Assembly (NCBI GenBank): GCA_022559985.1
Contig: JAFJTR010000024.1
Coordinates: 124,001-188,000 of the forward strand
Origin: Parastagonospora avenae f. sp. tritici 18332-5
Lineage: Eukaryota; Ascomycota; Dothideomycetes; Pleosporales; Phaeosphaeriaceae
DNA: 64,000 bases
Direction of reading: 5' to 3'
The notes under the pieces were generated by a model. It was not told the origin of the DNA and searched no databases. It saw only the letters and a program-made list of their open reading frames with translations. This document shows, piece by piece, positions 8,031-20,100 of the stretch (positions within the stretch are counted from its first letter, which is position 1; every line of letters starts with the position of its first letter). The translations under genes were made by a program, and so were the position numbers.

Positions 8031-11000
8031 ATGGCGACGGCAGCTGTTGACGTTGGCTACCTCGCCGCGTCCTATTCCGTCCCAGAAACAACCATCCAGT
8101 CCTTACTATCAGAACCCACCGTCGACCTCGTCCAATCGCTGCTCGTGCAAATCGAAGCAAAGGCGCGCGAGTTCGAGGACCTCCAATCAGAAAAGCTCAA
8201 AGCCGACGTTGAGCTCGACAATGCCGTCCAGAGCGGAGAGCAGCGCGCGCGTGCGCTGAAGGCTGCCGCAGACAAGGCGCAGAAGATATCAGAAGAGCTG
8301 CGGCAGAAGGCCGCCCAGGAAGGTACGTGAACGTAGACGGACAACATTGTGGAGGATTGCTGATAGGAGACTTGTAGAGACGGCGCGAAAGCAGCTAGAG
8401 GCCCAGCTGCACGACATCCAGACGAGCACCGCAACCTCGTCATCCCAGGTTGACGTGCTAGAGTCGCGCATCAGGACACTCGAGTCCCAGAACCGCGACA
8501 CGCTTGCGACATACGAGACAAAGGCCACCGCCTATGACCGCCTTGCCAAGGAGCTGTCCGAGCAGCACCAGAAATACGTCGACCTGCGCAAGTCCCTTTC
8601 TGCCCTGGAAGAGAAGAACCAGTCGCTCGAGAGTGCCGCCAACAATGTCAAGTTCCGCGAGACCAACCTGCATCAGGAGATTGAGCTCCTCCGCAAGAAC
8701 ACCGACTGGTACGAGACCGAGCTCAAGACGCGCAGCAGCGACAACACCAAGTTCCGCAAGGAGAAGAACGCTCAGGTGGCCGAACTCCAGCGCGCCAACG
8801 CCGACGCCGCCGAGACCATCGACTCACTGCAGCGGACCGAGACACTGCTGCGCAAGCACTTCGACGAGCTCAGGGCCAAGGCAGAGGAGGATCGCACGCG
8901 CATCCAGCAACTTGAGGACGATGCTGCAAACAACGAGGCCAACTTCCGCAGCGAGCTTGAAAACGTCAACCGACTTGCTGCCATGCACAAGAAGACGGCG
9001 GACATGGCGAAGAAAAGATTGGAGGAGATTCAAGCTGACCTGAACCGCCTGGAAGAGAGTGCGGCAGAAGAAGTCGGGCAGTTGCAGGCTGAAGTGGAAG
9101 TTGAGCGCAACCGCGCCACTGAGGCAGAGGCCAGTGTCGCCAACTTGGAAACCCTCGTCGAGAACCTGGAGCGCGAAGCCAACCAGTTCAAGCACTCTGT
9201 GCATGCACCTGCCACACCACGACGGCCCATAAATGGCGCATTTGGCACACCCGGCCGCGCAGGTTCCCCAGCTGTCTTCTCGCCGGGCGGTTCACAGTTG
9301 AAGGGCCTCACCAACACCAAGATTCTTGCCGAGAATGCGACTCTCAAGGAGCAGCTGCGCGACACTCGCGACGACAATGAACAGAAGACGGCTATGATAC
9401 AGAGCATGGTAGAAGAGATGGAGCGCCTGGAACCTGCCGTTGACGAGCTTCGCCGCACCAACGAGACCCTCACAACGCAGATCACCGACATGGCAAGCGA
9501 TCTTGAGGCGGCTGTGGCGGAAAAAGACGCGGCACGGAAGGAAGAGCGCAAAGCTCGTGGCGATCTGGAGGGCACGCAACGCGAGTGCTCGCAGCTGCAG
9601 ACACACGTGCAGGATCTCACCGTGCAGCTCCGATCTCTGATGTGGCGACAACAAGCAGCAGAGCACGGCCTCGCAACCCTTAATGCCGACCAGCAACAGT
9701 TCGTCATCAGCTCCGAAAATAACGAGCTTCCCGAGACCGAACGTTATGGCGAGACGGCGACCGACAACATCATCTCGCAGCATCTTGTGCTGTACAAGAA
9801 CATTTCGGACCTTCAAAAGCAAAACGCCGAGCTCCTGCGCATGATCCGCGAGGTGGCCCAGCAACATGAAGGCACAGAAGCCAGGAGCCAGGAGGCACAA
9901 GTCAAGAAGGACCAGGAGGAACTCATCACACTACGAACTCGCGTCGTGGAATTTGAGGATCAGCTCAAGTCGCTGCAGATCCGTACGCAGAGCTACAAGA
10001 AGGAGCGAGACATGTACCGTCAAGTAGCCACAGGTCGAAACATTTCGCTGCCGGACTCCGACGGAGCATCTGCTTTTGGACAGTCTTTCAACAGCCAGGC
10101 GCCAATGACACCCCTGCGCGGCCTTGGTGGTTCGCTATTCAACGACCAGACACCGCGCGCTGGCGATATGAATGGAGTCGAAAAGCTCGTCAAGACCTTA
10201 CAGAACCAAGTCGACACCCTCAAGGAAGAAAGCGCCACCGACCGTGCGACACTGAAGTCTCAAGTAGAGAACCTTTCCAAGGACAATAACCAGTTGCAGA
10301 GCGAAAAGATCCGACTAGACAGCCAAATCAGACGGGAACAGGACCACTACGCTCGTCTCGAGAGCACAGTCAAGATGCTAGAATCGGAGAAGAATACTCT
10401 GCAAGAGCGTTACTACAGCATTCAAACAACGCTGGCTAAACAAGACGACAAGGTTGTCCGAGCAGAGCAAGAAGCTGTGGACGCCATTGCTCGTATGGAG
10501 AGCCTGGAACACGAGCTTGTGAACCTCAAAGCCTCGCAGTCGATGTGGCAGACTATCGAAGCACGCTTGACCGAGCGTAACCAGGAACTGATGGATGAGC
10601 GGGACCGCTTAAGCAAAATGGTGACGGACGTCCAGAGCCTGCGAAATGAGCAAGAGCTGGCCAATGCCGAGAACCGCCGCCGCCTCCAGGATCGTGTCGA
10701 CGCTTTAGAGGGTGAATTGCAGATCGCGCAGCGCAAGCTGGAGGATGAAGTTGCGGAGCACAAGAAGGCGTCATTACAGCGCGACTATGAGCGGAGCGAA
10801 GCTCAAAAGCGGGTCGAAGACCTCATGAAGGCCAGAAACGAGGCCGATGTGCGATGTGCTGCTGCAGATGCCGCCCGCCAACAACTCGAGCAGCGGACTA
10901 ACGAACTCCGGATCCAGCTCCAGGCTGCTGAAGAGCGTGTTCAGGCTCTGCAGCCAATCCCAACGCCTCGAGCTGCCGGAGCTCAAGACACTGAAGAGTC

Positions 11001-14000
11001 GACTCGGGAGGAAGAGCTCATTTCTCAAGTGGCTGATCTTCAGCGCAAATTGGACCGCAAGCAGGAAGATCTTGATGCTGCCACGGCTCAAATTGAGGGT
11101 TTCCAGAACATTGCACAGGAGGCCGAGGAGGCCCTTCAGAACGCGATCGAAACACGAGACGATCTGCAGACCGAGTTAGACCGTGTGCAAGAGGAGAAGG
11201 ATGCAATCATTGCAGACCTTCAACGCAGAGTTGACGACATCTCATCAGAGTTCACAACTACCAACTCTGAACTGACCGAGCTCCGAGGCCGCTACGAGCA
11301 GGAGACTATGCGCTTGAGCCAAGAAAAGGAGGCACTCGACGCAGAGATCATCAACCTCAAGAACGACGTAAACGATTACAAGGCAGAGGCCGAGAGGCAA
11401 ACGCAGTACGTCAAGTCTCAGGCTGAAATTGCGACACGCGCTCGACAGGACTACGAGCATGAGCTTGCCAAGCATGGTGACACGATGAACTCGCTTCGCG
11501 CGCTCCGAGAAGAATACAACAACGTCAAGTCTGAGGTTTCGCAATTCAAGACCCAGGCTGAGGCTGCTCGCACTGCCCTTGAGCAAAACGAAGAGAACTG
11601 GAAGTTGACACAGGTCCGATATGAGAACCAACTTGCAGAGGCGAAACGCAACTACGACGATCTGAAGCAGCACAACAAGACTCTGCTAGAACAATTCGAC
11701 AACTACAAGGCACAGATCAACGACTTAAAGAGCAATCGTGCAGCAGCTACTGGCGACTCAACTGGCGAGGCAGCAGGTTCAAGCAAGATGGATGAAATTA
11801 CCACTTTCTTGAAGCAAGAGAAGGACATTTTGGAGGCACAATTGAGCGTGAAGGACTCGGAAGCCAAGCGCCTAAATGCGGAGCTTTCGCACATTCAAAG
11901 CCAACTTGATCAGACGCGCGAGAAGTTACACGCCGAGCAGTCACGCGCCCGAGGCTCACTTGGTGGAACGAACCTTCAAGCTCTCCAGAACCAGATCGAG
12001 CAACTCAACGTCTTCCGCGAAAGCAACACGACCCTGCGGAACGACGCTGCACGCCTGGAGGCCAAGCTCTCCGAGAAGAACAAGGAGTTTGAAACTCTCC
12101 ACGGCGAGCTTGAGCCCCTCAAAGCTCGCGTGGAAGAGCTCGAAGGCGAACTGGAGCTTACATCAGGTTACCTGGAACAAGAGAAGAAGCAGCGGGACTA
12201 TTGGGAAAAGCGCTTTGACAAGTTTGTCAACAAGTCTGAGCACATTGATCCAAAGGAAATGGAGGATCTCAAGAAGAATGTTGAGGAGATCAAGTCTGAG
12301 CGCGATCAGTATGCCGAACAAATCAGCGGTCTCAATGAACACGCTACCGGCCTACAAGAAAAGATCAAGACTCTTGAAGGCGGCGTAGAGGCCGCTGTCA
12401 AGGCCGCCAATGAAGCACAAAAAGAAGAACTTCGGGGCAAGTTCAACAAGCGACACAAGCAACTGATGGAAGCTGCTATGGAGACGAAGAAGAGTGAGAT
12501 CGATGCTCTTACAGTCGAGCGCGATCAGCTGCAGACAACATTGACGACTGTGCAACAGGAGCTTGAGACTTCACGGCAGCAACTTGCCGTTGCCCAAGGC
12601 CAAGCTACCCAGTCCCAGGAGCAGGTTGCGACCATGCAGCAGCAAGTGACTCAGTTGGAGTCTCAAGCGGCGACTATCCAGCAGGAGCTGGTAGCTGCTA
12701 AGTCTGCTCGCGACGAGGCCATAGCTCGTGCTAACGCCAGTACCAAATCTACTGCAGACGTTGACATGGGTGAAGAGGGCCAGGTAGAAGAAAGCGGTGC
12801 ACAGGCCGCGGACCACCGTCTCGCAGAGCTGCAACAAAAGCTCGAGGAAGTCAAGGCACAGTTGGCCGAGGCGCAGAACAGGGCTTTCAGCGCAGAGAAC
12901 GATTACTCCGCCTTGAAGGTGAAGGAGTCTTTCATGCGAGATCAGGTCACAAAGCTCGAGAAAGACGATGTAAGTTACTCCATCCGCGTTTCATCCCATG
13001 CAATACTAACATCGTGCCAGGCTGACAAGGGCAACCGTATCGTTGAGCTTCAAGAGCAACTCACCTCCGCACAGAACCAAGCAGCCCAGTCTGGTCCTGC
13101 CGGTGCCGTCGATGCACCTCCGGCTAACCCTCCTTCTACCGAAGAGCTCGACACTCTCCGGGAACAACTGTCAGAAGCACGCAAGGCTCTCGAAGACGCG
13201 CGCGCCAATGCTCAGAGCGTGGCCGCTACCGCTTCGATCCCAAGTACCGATGTCAAGGCTGATACTGCACAAGGCGATGCAGAGAACGTCACCCTGAAGG
13301 CGGAACTAGATCAGCGCGAGAACAAACTGCAGGAAGCTGAAGCTGCTTTGAGCCAGCGTGAGGTCAAAGTTACTACCCGCGAGGGCAAGGTTACCGAGAT
13401 TCAGAAGAAAGCGCAAGACAAGATACACTCGATCAGGAGTGAATCGAACGACAAGATCGCCGCGGTCACTAAGGAGATGAACGAGGAGATCGAGCGACTC
13501 AAGACGGAGATCGCAGGGCTGCAGGCAGAAATCAACAGACTCAAGGAGACACAGCAACAACCTACCGGAAGCAACAACTCCACCGTCGTCTACAAGAATC
13601 TTCTCGATGAAAAGATGCCAGCTTTGGTAGAAGTCAATACGGAAGGCCTTACACGCCCTACTGTAACGGCGCAAGAGTTGAAGCTCTGGATCAATACCAA
13701 CCCTGCCGCGAGAGGAGTCATCATAGAGCAGATCAAGAAGCACCTCGACCCCCTCAAAGAGCAGCTTAAGACCAAAGAGGCGGAGCTGGCGCAGCTGAAA
13801 GACGCTGCCCAGAAGCCTACCGAGACTATCAAATCGGAACCGAGCCAGGTGCAGAGCTCAGGTCAGGATCTCGAGGCTGCACTCGCAAAAGCCAAGGTTG
13901 AGCATCAACAAGCTCTAGAAAAGGCAGTCAAAATGGTCGAGATGCGAAACAACATCAAGACCGGCATGCTGCAGGCTGGCAAGGACAGGTGGACGGCCGT

Positions 14001-14865
14001 CGAGAAGATTTCAAAAGAGTCACCCACGATGGAAGTAAGCAAGGCGGTCACTGCAGCAATCGAAGAGGCGAAGAAGCCAAAACCTTCAGCAACAACCCCG
14101 GCACAGCAACCACCAACGTCGTCTGTCGCCGGTCTACCTCTACCTGCTACTGCACCAAACCAATCACCAGCACAGCCGATTGCAGCCCCAACGAACAATC
14201 TTCAAGCAAATGGAACCAGCGCAACCTTCCAACAGCCGAATCTTGCTAATCAGTCTATGCAAAATTCTGCCATCCAACCCACCAACCCCTTCATGGCTGC
14301 CCAACAAGGACGCGGCATCGCACAGCCTGGCTTTACTGGTCAGAATCCGTTCGCCGCTCCTCCTCCTCAACAACAACAACAACAACAACAGCAGCAGCAG
14401 CAGCAAAGTGGTCGCGGACGAGGTGACAACGTGGGGACCGGACCTCGCGCACTCCAAGGACTGTTTGGCAACAATCAGTCGAGCATCCCACGCGGCGGTG
14501 CAAGCAACATTCCCCTTCCAGGTGGACGAGGTCGCGTTGGTCAGCCACAACAGCAGCAGCCTCAGCAAAACCAAAACCAGCAACCCAGCAATAACGTCCA
14601 AGGCCCTGGAGCTTCGCAGATCGGACGCGGTGGCGCACGTGGAGGTCGAGGTGGAGGTGCTCGCGGCGGCGCACAGTCAAATCAAGGCAGCCCCCGCAAT
14701 AGTTTGAACCCTGGCGCGGCTCCATTCCAGGCCCTACCAGCGCCAGGTGCTGGACGCGGACACAAGCGCGGCGCTGAAGACGAGGGCGAAGGCGGCGCGA
14801 GAGGCGGAAAGAGGGCCCGTGGACGTGGTGGGCAGGGAGGCGGAGGTGCCCCTCAAGGAGAATAA
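8031..14865 (+). CDS. Nuclear pore basket protein, Tpr/Mlp1/Mlp2 family
   Basis: This is a very long coiled-coil protein of the nuclear basket, which tethers mRNA export and quality-control factors at the pore. Exons: 8031-8322, 8378-12969, 13021-14865, giving about 2242 residues. The first exon (MATAAVDVGYLAAS, then LQSEKLKADVELDN) joins by GTACGT...TTGTAG to the main exon. The second intron (12970-13020) is 51 nt with GTAAGT, ACTAAC and CCAG; it has no in-frame stop, so unspliced reading adds 17 spurious residues. Heptad-rich coiled coil covers most of the protein to about residue 1780, matching Tpr/Mlp. The C-terminus (from about residue 1900) is non-helical and rich in Gln, Pro and Asn, followed by RGG/RGRG repeats and a KRARGRGG basic tail. 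A 13-residue polyglutamine tract is present. Yeast Mlp1 is of similar size, without such an RGG tail as far as I recall. Confidence 0.92.
14368..14406 (+). repeat. CAA/CAG trinucleotide repeat (polyQ) in the Tpr tail
   Basis: Thirteen glutamine codons, mostly CAA then CAG, in the low-complexity C-terminal tail of the Tpr protein. Likely length-variable between strains. Confidence 0.9.
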
Positions 14866-15376
14866 GAGAACGGGACGAACATGGGGGATGTCTGCAAATA
14901 TGGAGATTTCATTTGTCTTTGGTACTTTAGCAATGTTGACGGTATGGTTTTATTCGCGAAACAGGTGTAGGAAAAAGCGAGTTGAGATGCTGAAAGGGAA
15001 GATGAGGGCATGTGTATCATAGTCACTAGCATTTTTTGGCGTTTGTGAACGTGTAATCATCAAATTCTTTACTCGAAGCTCGACATCCTTCCCTACTTGT
15101 CTGGATGAAGACGAGACCAAAGACGCGTTAACGCGAAACCACGTGGCTATGACGATCGGCAGCGCTAAGTCACGCAGGTCCGGCGCGCCCCGCAATATGG
15201 ATGTTTAGGCGTCTGAGGCTGAGGGCTGACGCAGCCAGGCAGAGACATGTCTTCCGCAGCGACTGGACACCAGGCGCCGCCTTTTGTTTTGCATTCCAAC
15301 GCGTAGCGCCGTCACTTGTAAAACACCTTTTCTCGCATGTAGCCCCGTGTGTAGGATTAACCCTCGTTTGCAACAC
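14866..15376. other. Intergenic, Tpr terminator side and transporter promoter
   Basis: Holds the 3' flank of the Tpr gene and the upstream region of the nucleotide-sugar transporter. No other gene seen. Confidence 0.5.
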
Positions 15377-16883
15377 ATGGCTCGCGCAAACAGCGCGTCG
15401 CTGGGCGGCGTGTCGATGAAGCATTTGAGTCTGGTGACTGTAGGTGACTTGGATGTTTGGGGTAATATGAGGCTGACGATTAGGTGTAGCTTACGTTCCA
15501 GAACTCGGCGCTCATTCTGGTATGAATATACGATCTATTCGCTTCCGTCCGATCGAGAAGTCCTAGCAAGCGGAGATGCGAGGAAGAAGTGTGCTTGGGA
15601 ACTGACGGGGGATTCTAGATCATGCACTACTCGAGGATAATGCCGCTGGTGAATGGACAGCGCTATCATACCAGCACGAGTGTGTTTCTGAACGAGGTTA
15701 TTAAGTTGGGGATTAGTTTAACTATGGTACGTCCATTCTCACTCACATCTTGGGATGGGGTGAGATATTGACCATCTGTAACAGGCGCTGTACGAAATGT
15801 CGCAAACACTCCCCACGAACACGACAATAGCGACGCTGTGCTCGACCCTTTCGACCGCGATAGTGAGCAACGAGAGCTGGAAACTCGCGATTCCAGCCGT
15901 GTTGTATACGATTCAGAATACGCTGCAGTACGTGGCTGTTAGTAACTTGGACGCCGCAACGTTTCAGGTCACATACCAGCTGAAGATTCTCACGACGGCG
16001 ATCTTCAGCGTGGTGATGCTGGGGCGATCGCTGTCGCCGCGGAAATGGGTGTCGTTGCTGCTGTTGATTGTGGGGGTGTCGATTATCCAAGTCCCGCAGC
16101 AAGAGGCGGCGCCCGTGGTGACGGAGTCAAAGGTTTTGGGCAACATTGTTGCTCGGTCTGCGTCGTACGAGGGCATAGATGCGGATCCCGCTGCGCAGAC
16201 ACCTCACATGGACCGCCGGGTCGGTCTGCTTGCCGTCCTAGTCTCATGCGCGCTCTCAGGCCTTGCGGGCGTGACGTTCGAATACGTCCTGAAGAACTCG
16301 ACCACAGCCAAGAACACGACGCTCTGGGTGCGCAACTGTCAGCTCTCATTCTGGTCCCTGTTCCCCTCCCTATTCCTAGGCGTGATGTGGAAAGAAGGCG
16401 CCGAAATATCGCAAACGGGCTTCTTCGCCGGCTACAACTGGGTCGTGTGGCTGGCCATTCTTTTCCAAGCAGCTGGCGGTGTGATCGTTGCGCTGGTCAT
16501 CAACTACGCGGACAACATTGCCAAGAACTTTGCGACGAGTGTGAGTATTGTGTTGAGTTGTGTTGCGAGCGCGTATTTTTTTGACTTTGTGGTCACGAGA
16601 TCGGTATGTTTTGCACGCCATATCCCACTCTTTTCGCTTGTTAGCTGACAGAACCAAGTTCTTCATCGGTACCTGCGTCGTACTGGCAGCAACATACCTT
16701 TACACCAAGCCAGACCGAGCGCCGCCGCAGCAATACGTCAAGTTGGCGGATCTGGAAGAGGCTGTTAGTCCGCCTGCGGTGCATTACGGTGACCCGTTCA
16801 GTAATCTTGGAAAGGCGTTGGATGACTCGGTGCCCGTTACGCCGACGAAAGATGTTGGCTTTCAGTCGAAGCGGGATGCTTGA
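15377..16883 (+). CDS. Golgi UDP-galactose-type nucleotide-sugar transporter (SLC35A / Gms1 family)
   Basis: This is a polytopic antiporter expected to bring nucleotide sugar into the Golgi lumen for glycosylation. Exons: 15377-15439, 15490-15519, 15619-15726, 15785-16603, 16659-16883, giving about 414 residues. The N-terminal exons are tiny: MKHLSLVT joins LTFQNSALIL (a 30-nt exon) and then IMHYSRIMP, restoring the highly conserved family start. The core shows the signature VTYQLKILTTAIF and then SPRKWVSLLLLIVGV. A loop near residue 185-225 is hydrophilic and variable. The C-terminal membrane part contains NYADNIAKNFATS and FFIGTCVVLAATYLY, joined across the last intron. About ten membrane segments are expected. 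The substrate cannot be told from sequence; UDP-galactose is the family default and UDP-galactofuranose or UDP-GlcNAc are alternatives. Exon 1 choice rests on family conservation. Confidence 0.88.
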
Positions 16884-17166
16884 TGAGGTTGCTAGGGGCG
16901 ACGATATCCAGCCAAATGCTGTAGGTCGAGCGTTGTATATACTCTGAATGAGACTGCTCGAAAAGTATGATGTTGGATGCGGCAAGTTCTCACATGCTGA
17001 GGCGCGTGGACACGTGGGTTCGCGACTTCCTTCCCATCGTGCCTTCTCTTTTCGTCTCGACTTCTCGCGTCATGCCGCCATCACTCATTTTCTTCCATCT
17101 CTCATCTACACTCGTTTCGTATACCGGTCTTCGTATTCGCACGTCTAGGACAACCGCATCGCCACC

Positions 17167-20100
17167 ATGGCTGACGACGAAGACGCGTACCATCGCTTGG
17201 ATGATCGTGAGCGTGGACGTCCCTCGCACTTTCCTGTCCTGCAGCCGCAGTTCAGACAGCCGGCCAGACCGGCGCCGTCGAGAGACCGCTTTCGAAACAC
17301 GCAGTATGATGATTTCGAGGATGATGGAACGAGTGACGGGATGAGGTTTGATTCGTTTGGTGAGTGGTAGAATTTCCTACCTTCTTTCCACGTTGGGCCT
17401 CCCAGTCTCATGTGGACTACTCATCATGCTTTCAAGGTTACAGCATGTGGACTAACCGAGCGTAGATGATCGAGTCCTTCAGCAGCCATACCCTGATCGC
17501 CAGCAACAGGCTGAGCAAGGCAGAGCGAGGTTGTCACTTGCTCCTGGACCCTCCAAGTTCTTCGGCAACGCAGAAGCGTCGCAATCCCAGCTGTCTTACC
17601 GACCTCGGGAGGCTCCAACACAACTACAGGCTTCATATCGGACGCGTGATGATGATTATGATGACACAAGTATGTTGTGTGGAGACTTACCCAGGTCAGT
17701 TACTGATTTCCATAGCGCAACATCAGCACCACATTCAATATCCTCTTCATGGGCAACTGAGTAAGTGCAACTTGCAGTACACCTCAGAAGCGATGCTGAT
17801 TGCTCCTAGGTCGATTCGCTTACAACACCAACCCAGTTGAGGAATCTAGCTCGGACGCACAACTGGGACCATCTTCTTCTCCAGCGTTGCAAGCAGGTCG
17901 GCGACGAACAGATTATGCTCTCTTCCCGGACGTCCAGCATGAGCAAAATGCTCAAGATCAATATCACTACGCCGAAGAGCACAGAGCACCAGCTGTACCT
18001 CGTTCTCACCGACAAATCGAGCCACCACAGTCGCATATTGTTCCAGAGACTGATCGTTCCATGCACGCAAGCTATGCAATGGAGTCAACCGTTACGCAGG
18101 CTAATCCTCCGAGGCCACAGCCGCGTGCAATGAACCTACCTCACGCACCTCCGATGTGTCAAGGCATTCAGCTCGTTCCTGTATCAACGTTACCGGATCG
18201 TCTCCGGACAGTGTTTCCTTACCCGACGTTTAACGCTGTTCAGTCAAAGTGCTTCGACACTGTCTTTGGCTCAGATGATAACTTTGTACTTGCTTCGCCC
18301 ACGGGAAGTGGAAAGACTGTAATCTTGGAGCTCGCGATATGTCGAGCTGTTGCAACGAACGCAACCGGCCAGTACAAAGTCGTATATCAAGCACCCACAA
18401 AGGCATTATGCTCTGAACGCCAACGAGACTGGGCCGCCAAGTTCACGCCTATCGGGCTCAAGTGCGCCGAGCTCACCGGTGACAGTGACGCCTCAGACGT
18501 GCGCAACGTCCAAAGTGCGAACATCATCATCACCACCCCGGAGAAGTGGGACAGCATCACCAGGAAGTGGAAGGATCACGAGAAGCTGATGCGACTTATC
18601 AAAGTCTTCCTCATTGATGAAGTACATATCCTCAAGGAAGATCGCGGTGCTGTGCTGGAGGCTGTCGTTTCGCGCATGAAGTCTATCGGTACGGATGTCC
18701 GCTTCGTCGCCCTCTCAGCTACTGTGCCCAACTTTGGCGACGTTGCAACCTGGCTGGGCAAGAGTTCGGTTGAACCACACATTCAGGCGCCTAACGAGAA
18801 ATTCGGTGAGGATTTCCGTCCCGTCAAGCTACGAAAACATGTCTGTGGCTATGTATCCAAAGTCAGCAATGACTTTGGTTTCGAGAAGGTACTGGATGCG
18901 AGGCTTCCTGAAGTCATCGCCAAATACTCTGAGGGCAAGCCTGTCATGATATTCTGCACTACGAGAGCATCATGCCTGAACACAGCCAAGTTGATAGCGC
19001 GTTGGTGGATTTCACGACCTGGAAATGATCGCAAGTGGAACCCACCTTCTAAACAGATTACACTGGTCAACAAGGATCTACGCGACACGGTAGCTTCTGG
19101 CGTGGCTTTTCATCATGCCGGACTGGACCTGGATGACAGGATGCAGGTCGAGAAAGGTTTCCTTGGCCATGAAATCAGTGTCATCTGCTGCACCTCGACC
19201 TTGGCCGTGGGTGTCAACCTGCCATGTCACCTCGTCATCATCAAGAACACAGTCACATACACTGATGAAGGACTACAGGAGTACTCAGACCTGGAAATGA
19301 TGCAGATGCTCGGTCGTGCTGGCCGGCCACAATTCGACAACACGGCTGTGGCGGTCATCATGACTCGTTCAGTGAAAGCTCAGCGGTACGAAAACATGGT
19401 CACCGGAAAAGAACTGCTTGAAAGCAAACTGCATCTCAATCTGATCGATCACATGAATGCAGAAATTGGACTGGGCACGATTCGTGATCTTGACTCCGCT
19501 CGGAAGTGGCTTAAGGGAACATTCCTCTATGTCCGCCTGCAGCAGAATCCGAATCATTACAAGCTTGAGGGCGCAAGAACCGGGCAGAACATTGAAGAAC
19601 AGGTCGACGACATTTGCTTTCGCGACATTGCTCTTCTGCGCGAGCATATTCTCGTTTCCGGAGACGAGAACTTCCAAAGCACCGAGTACGGTCACGCGAT
19701 GGCCCGATACTATGTTCATTTTGAGACGATGAAGGTCTTTATGGGTATACAATCGAAGGCGACACCCTCCGAGATTGTTAGTCGAACCCGTTGTCTTTAT
19801 GAGCAGGATGCTGACCTGACCATGTAGCTCTCGGCAATTGCGCAAGCTTCTGAGTTCTCAAAGCTTCGATTTCGGTCTGGAGAGAAACCTTTCTACAGGC
19901 TCATGAACAAGTCACCATCTATTCGATTCTCGATACCTGTCAATCTAGACCTTCCAGTACACAAGGTCTCTTTGATCATTCAATCTGTTCTTGGCTCTGC
20001 GGATCTGTCGTGGGACGGTGACATGGCTAAGCACAGGAGTCAATACACGACGGAAACTCAAATTGTGTTCAAACACATCAACAGCTTAATCAGATGCATC

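Noticed and set aside
9030..9707. 225-codon minus-strand frame inside the Tpr gene, and similar antisense frames across 8-14.8 kb
   Set aside because: Ser/Arg/Cys-rich translations typical of the complement of coiled-coil coding sequence; no start context, domain or splice support.
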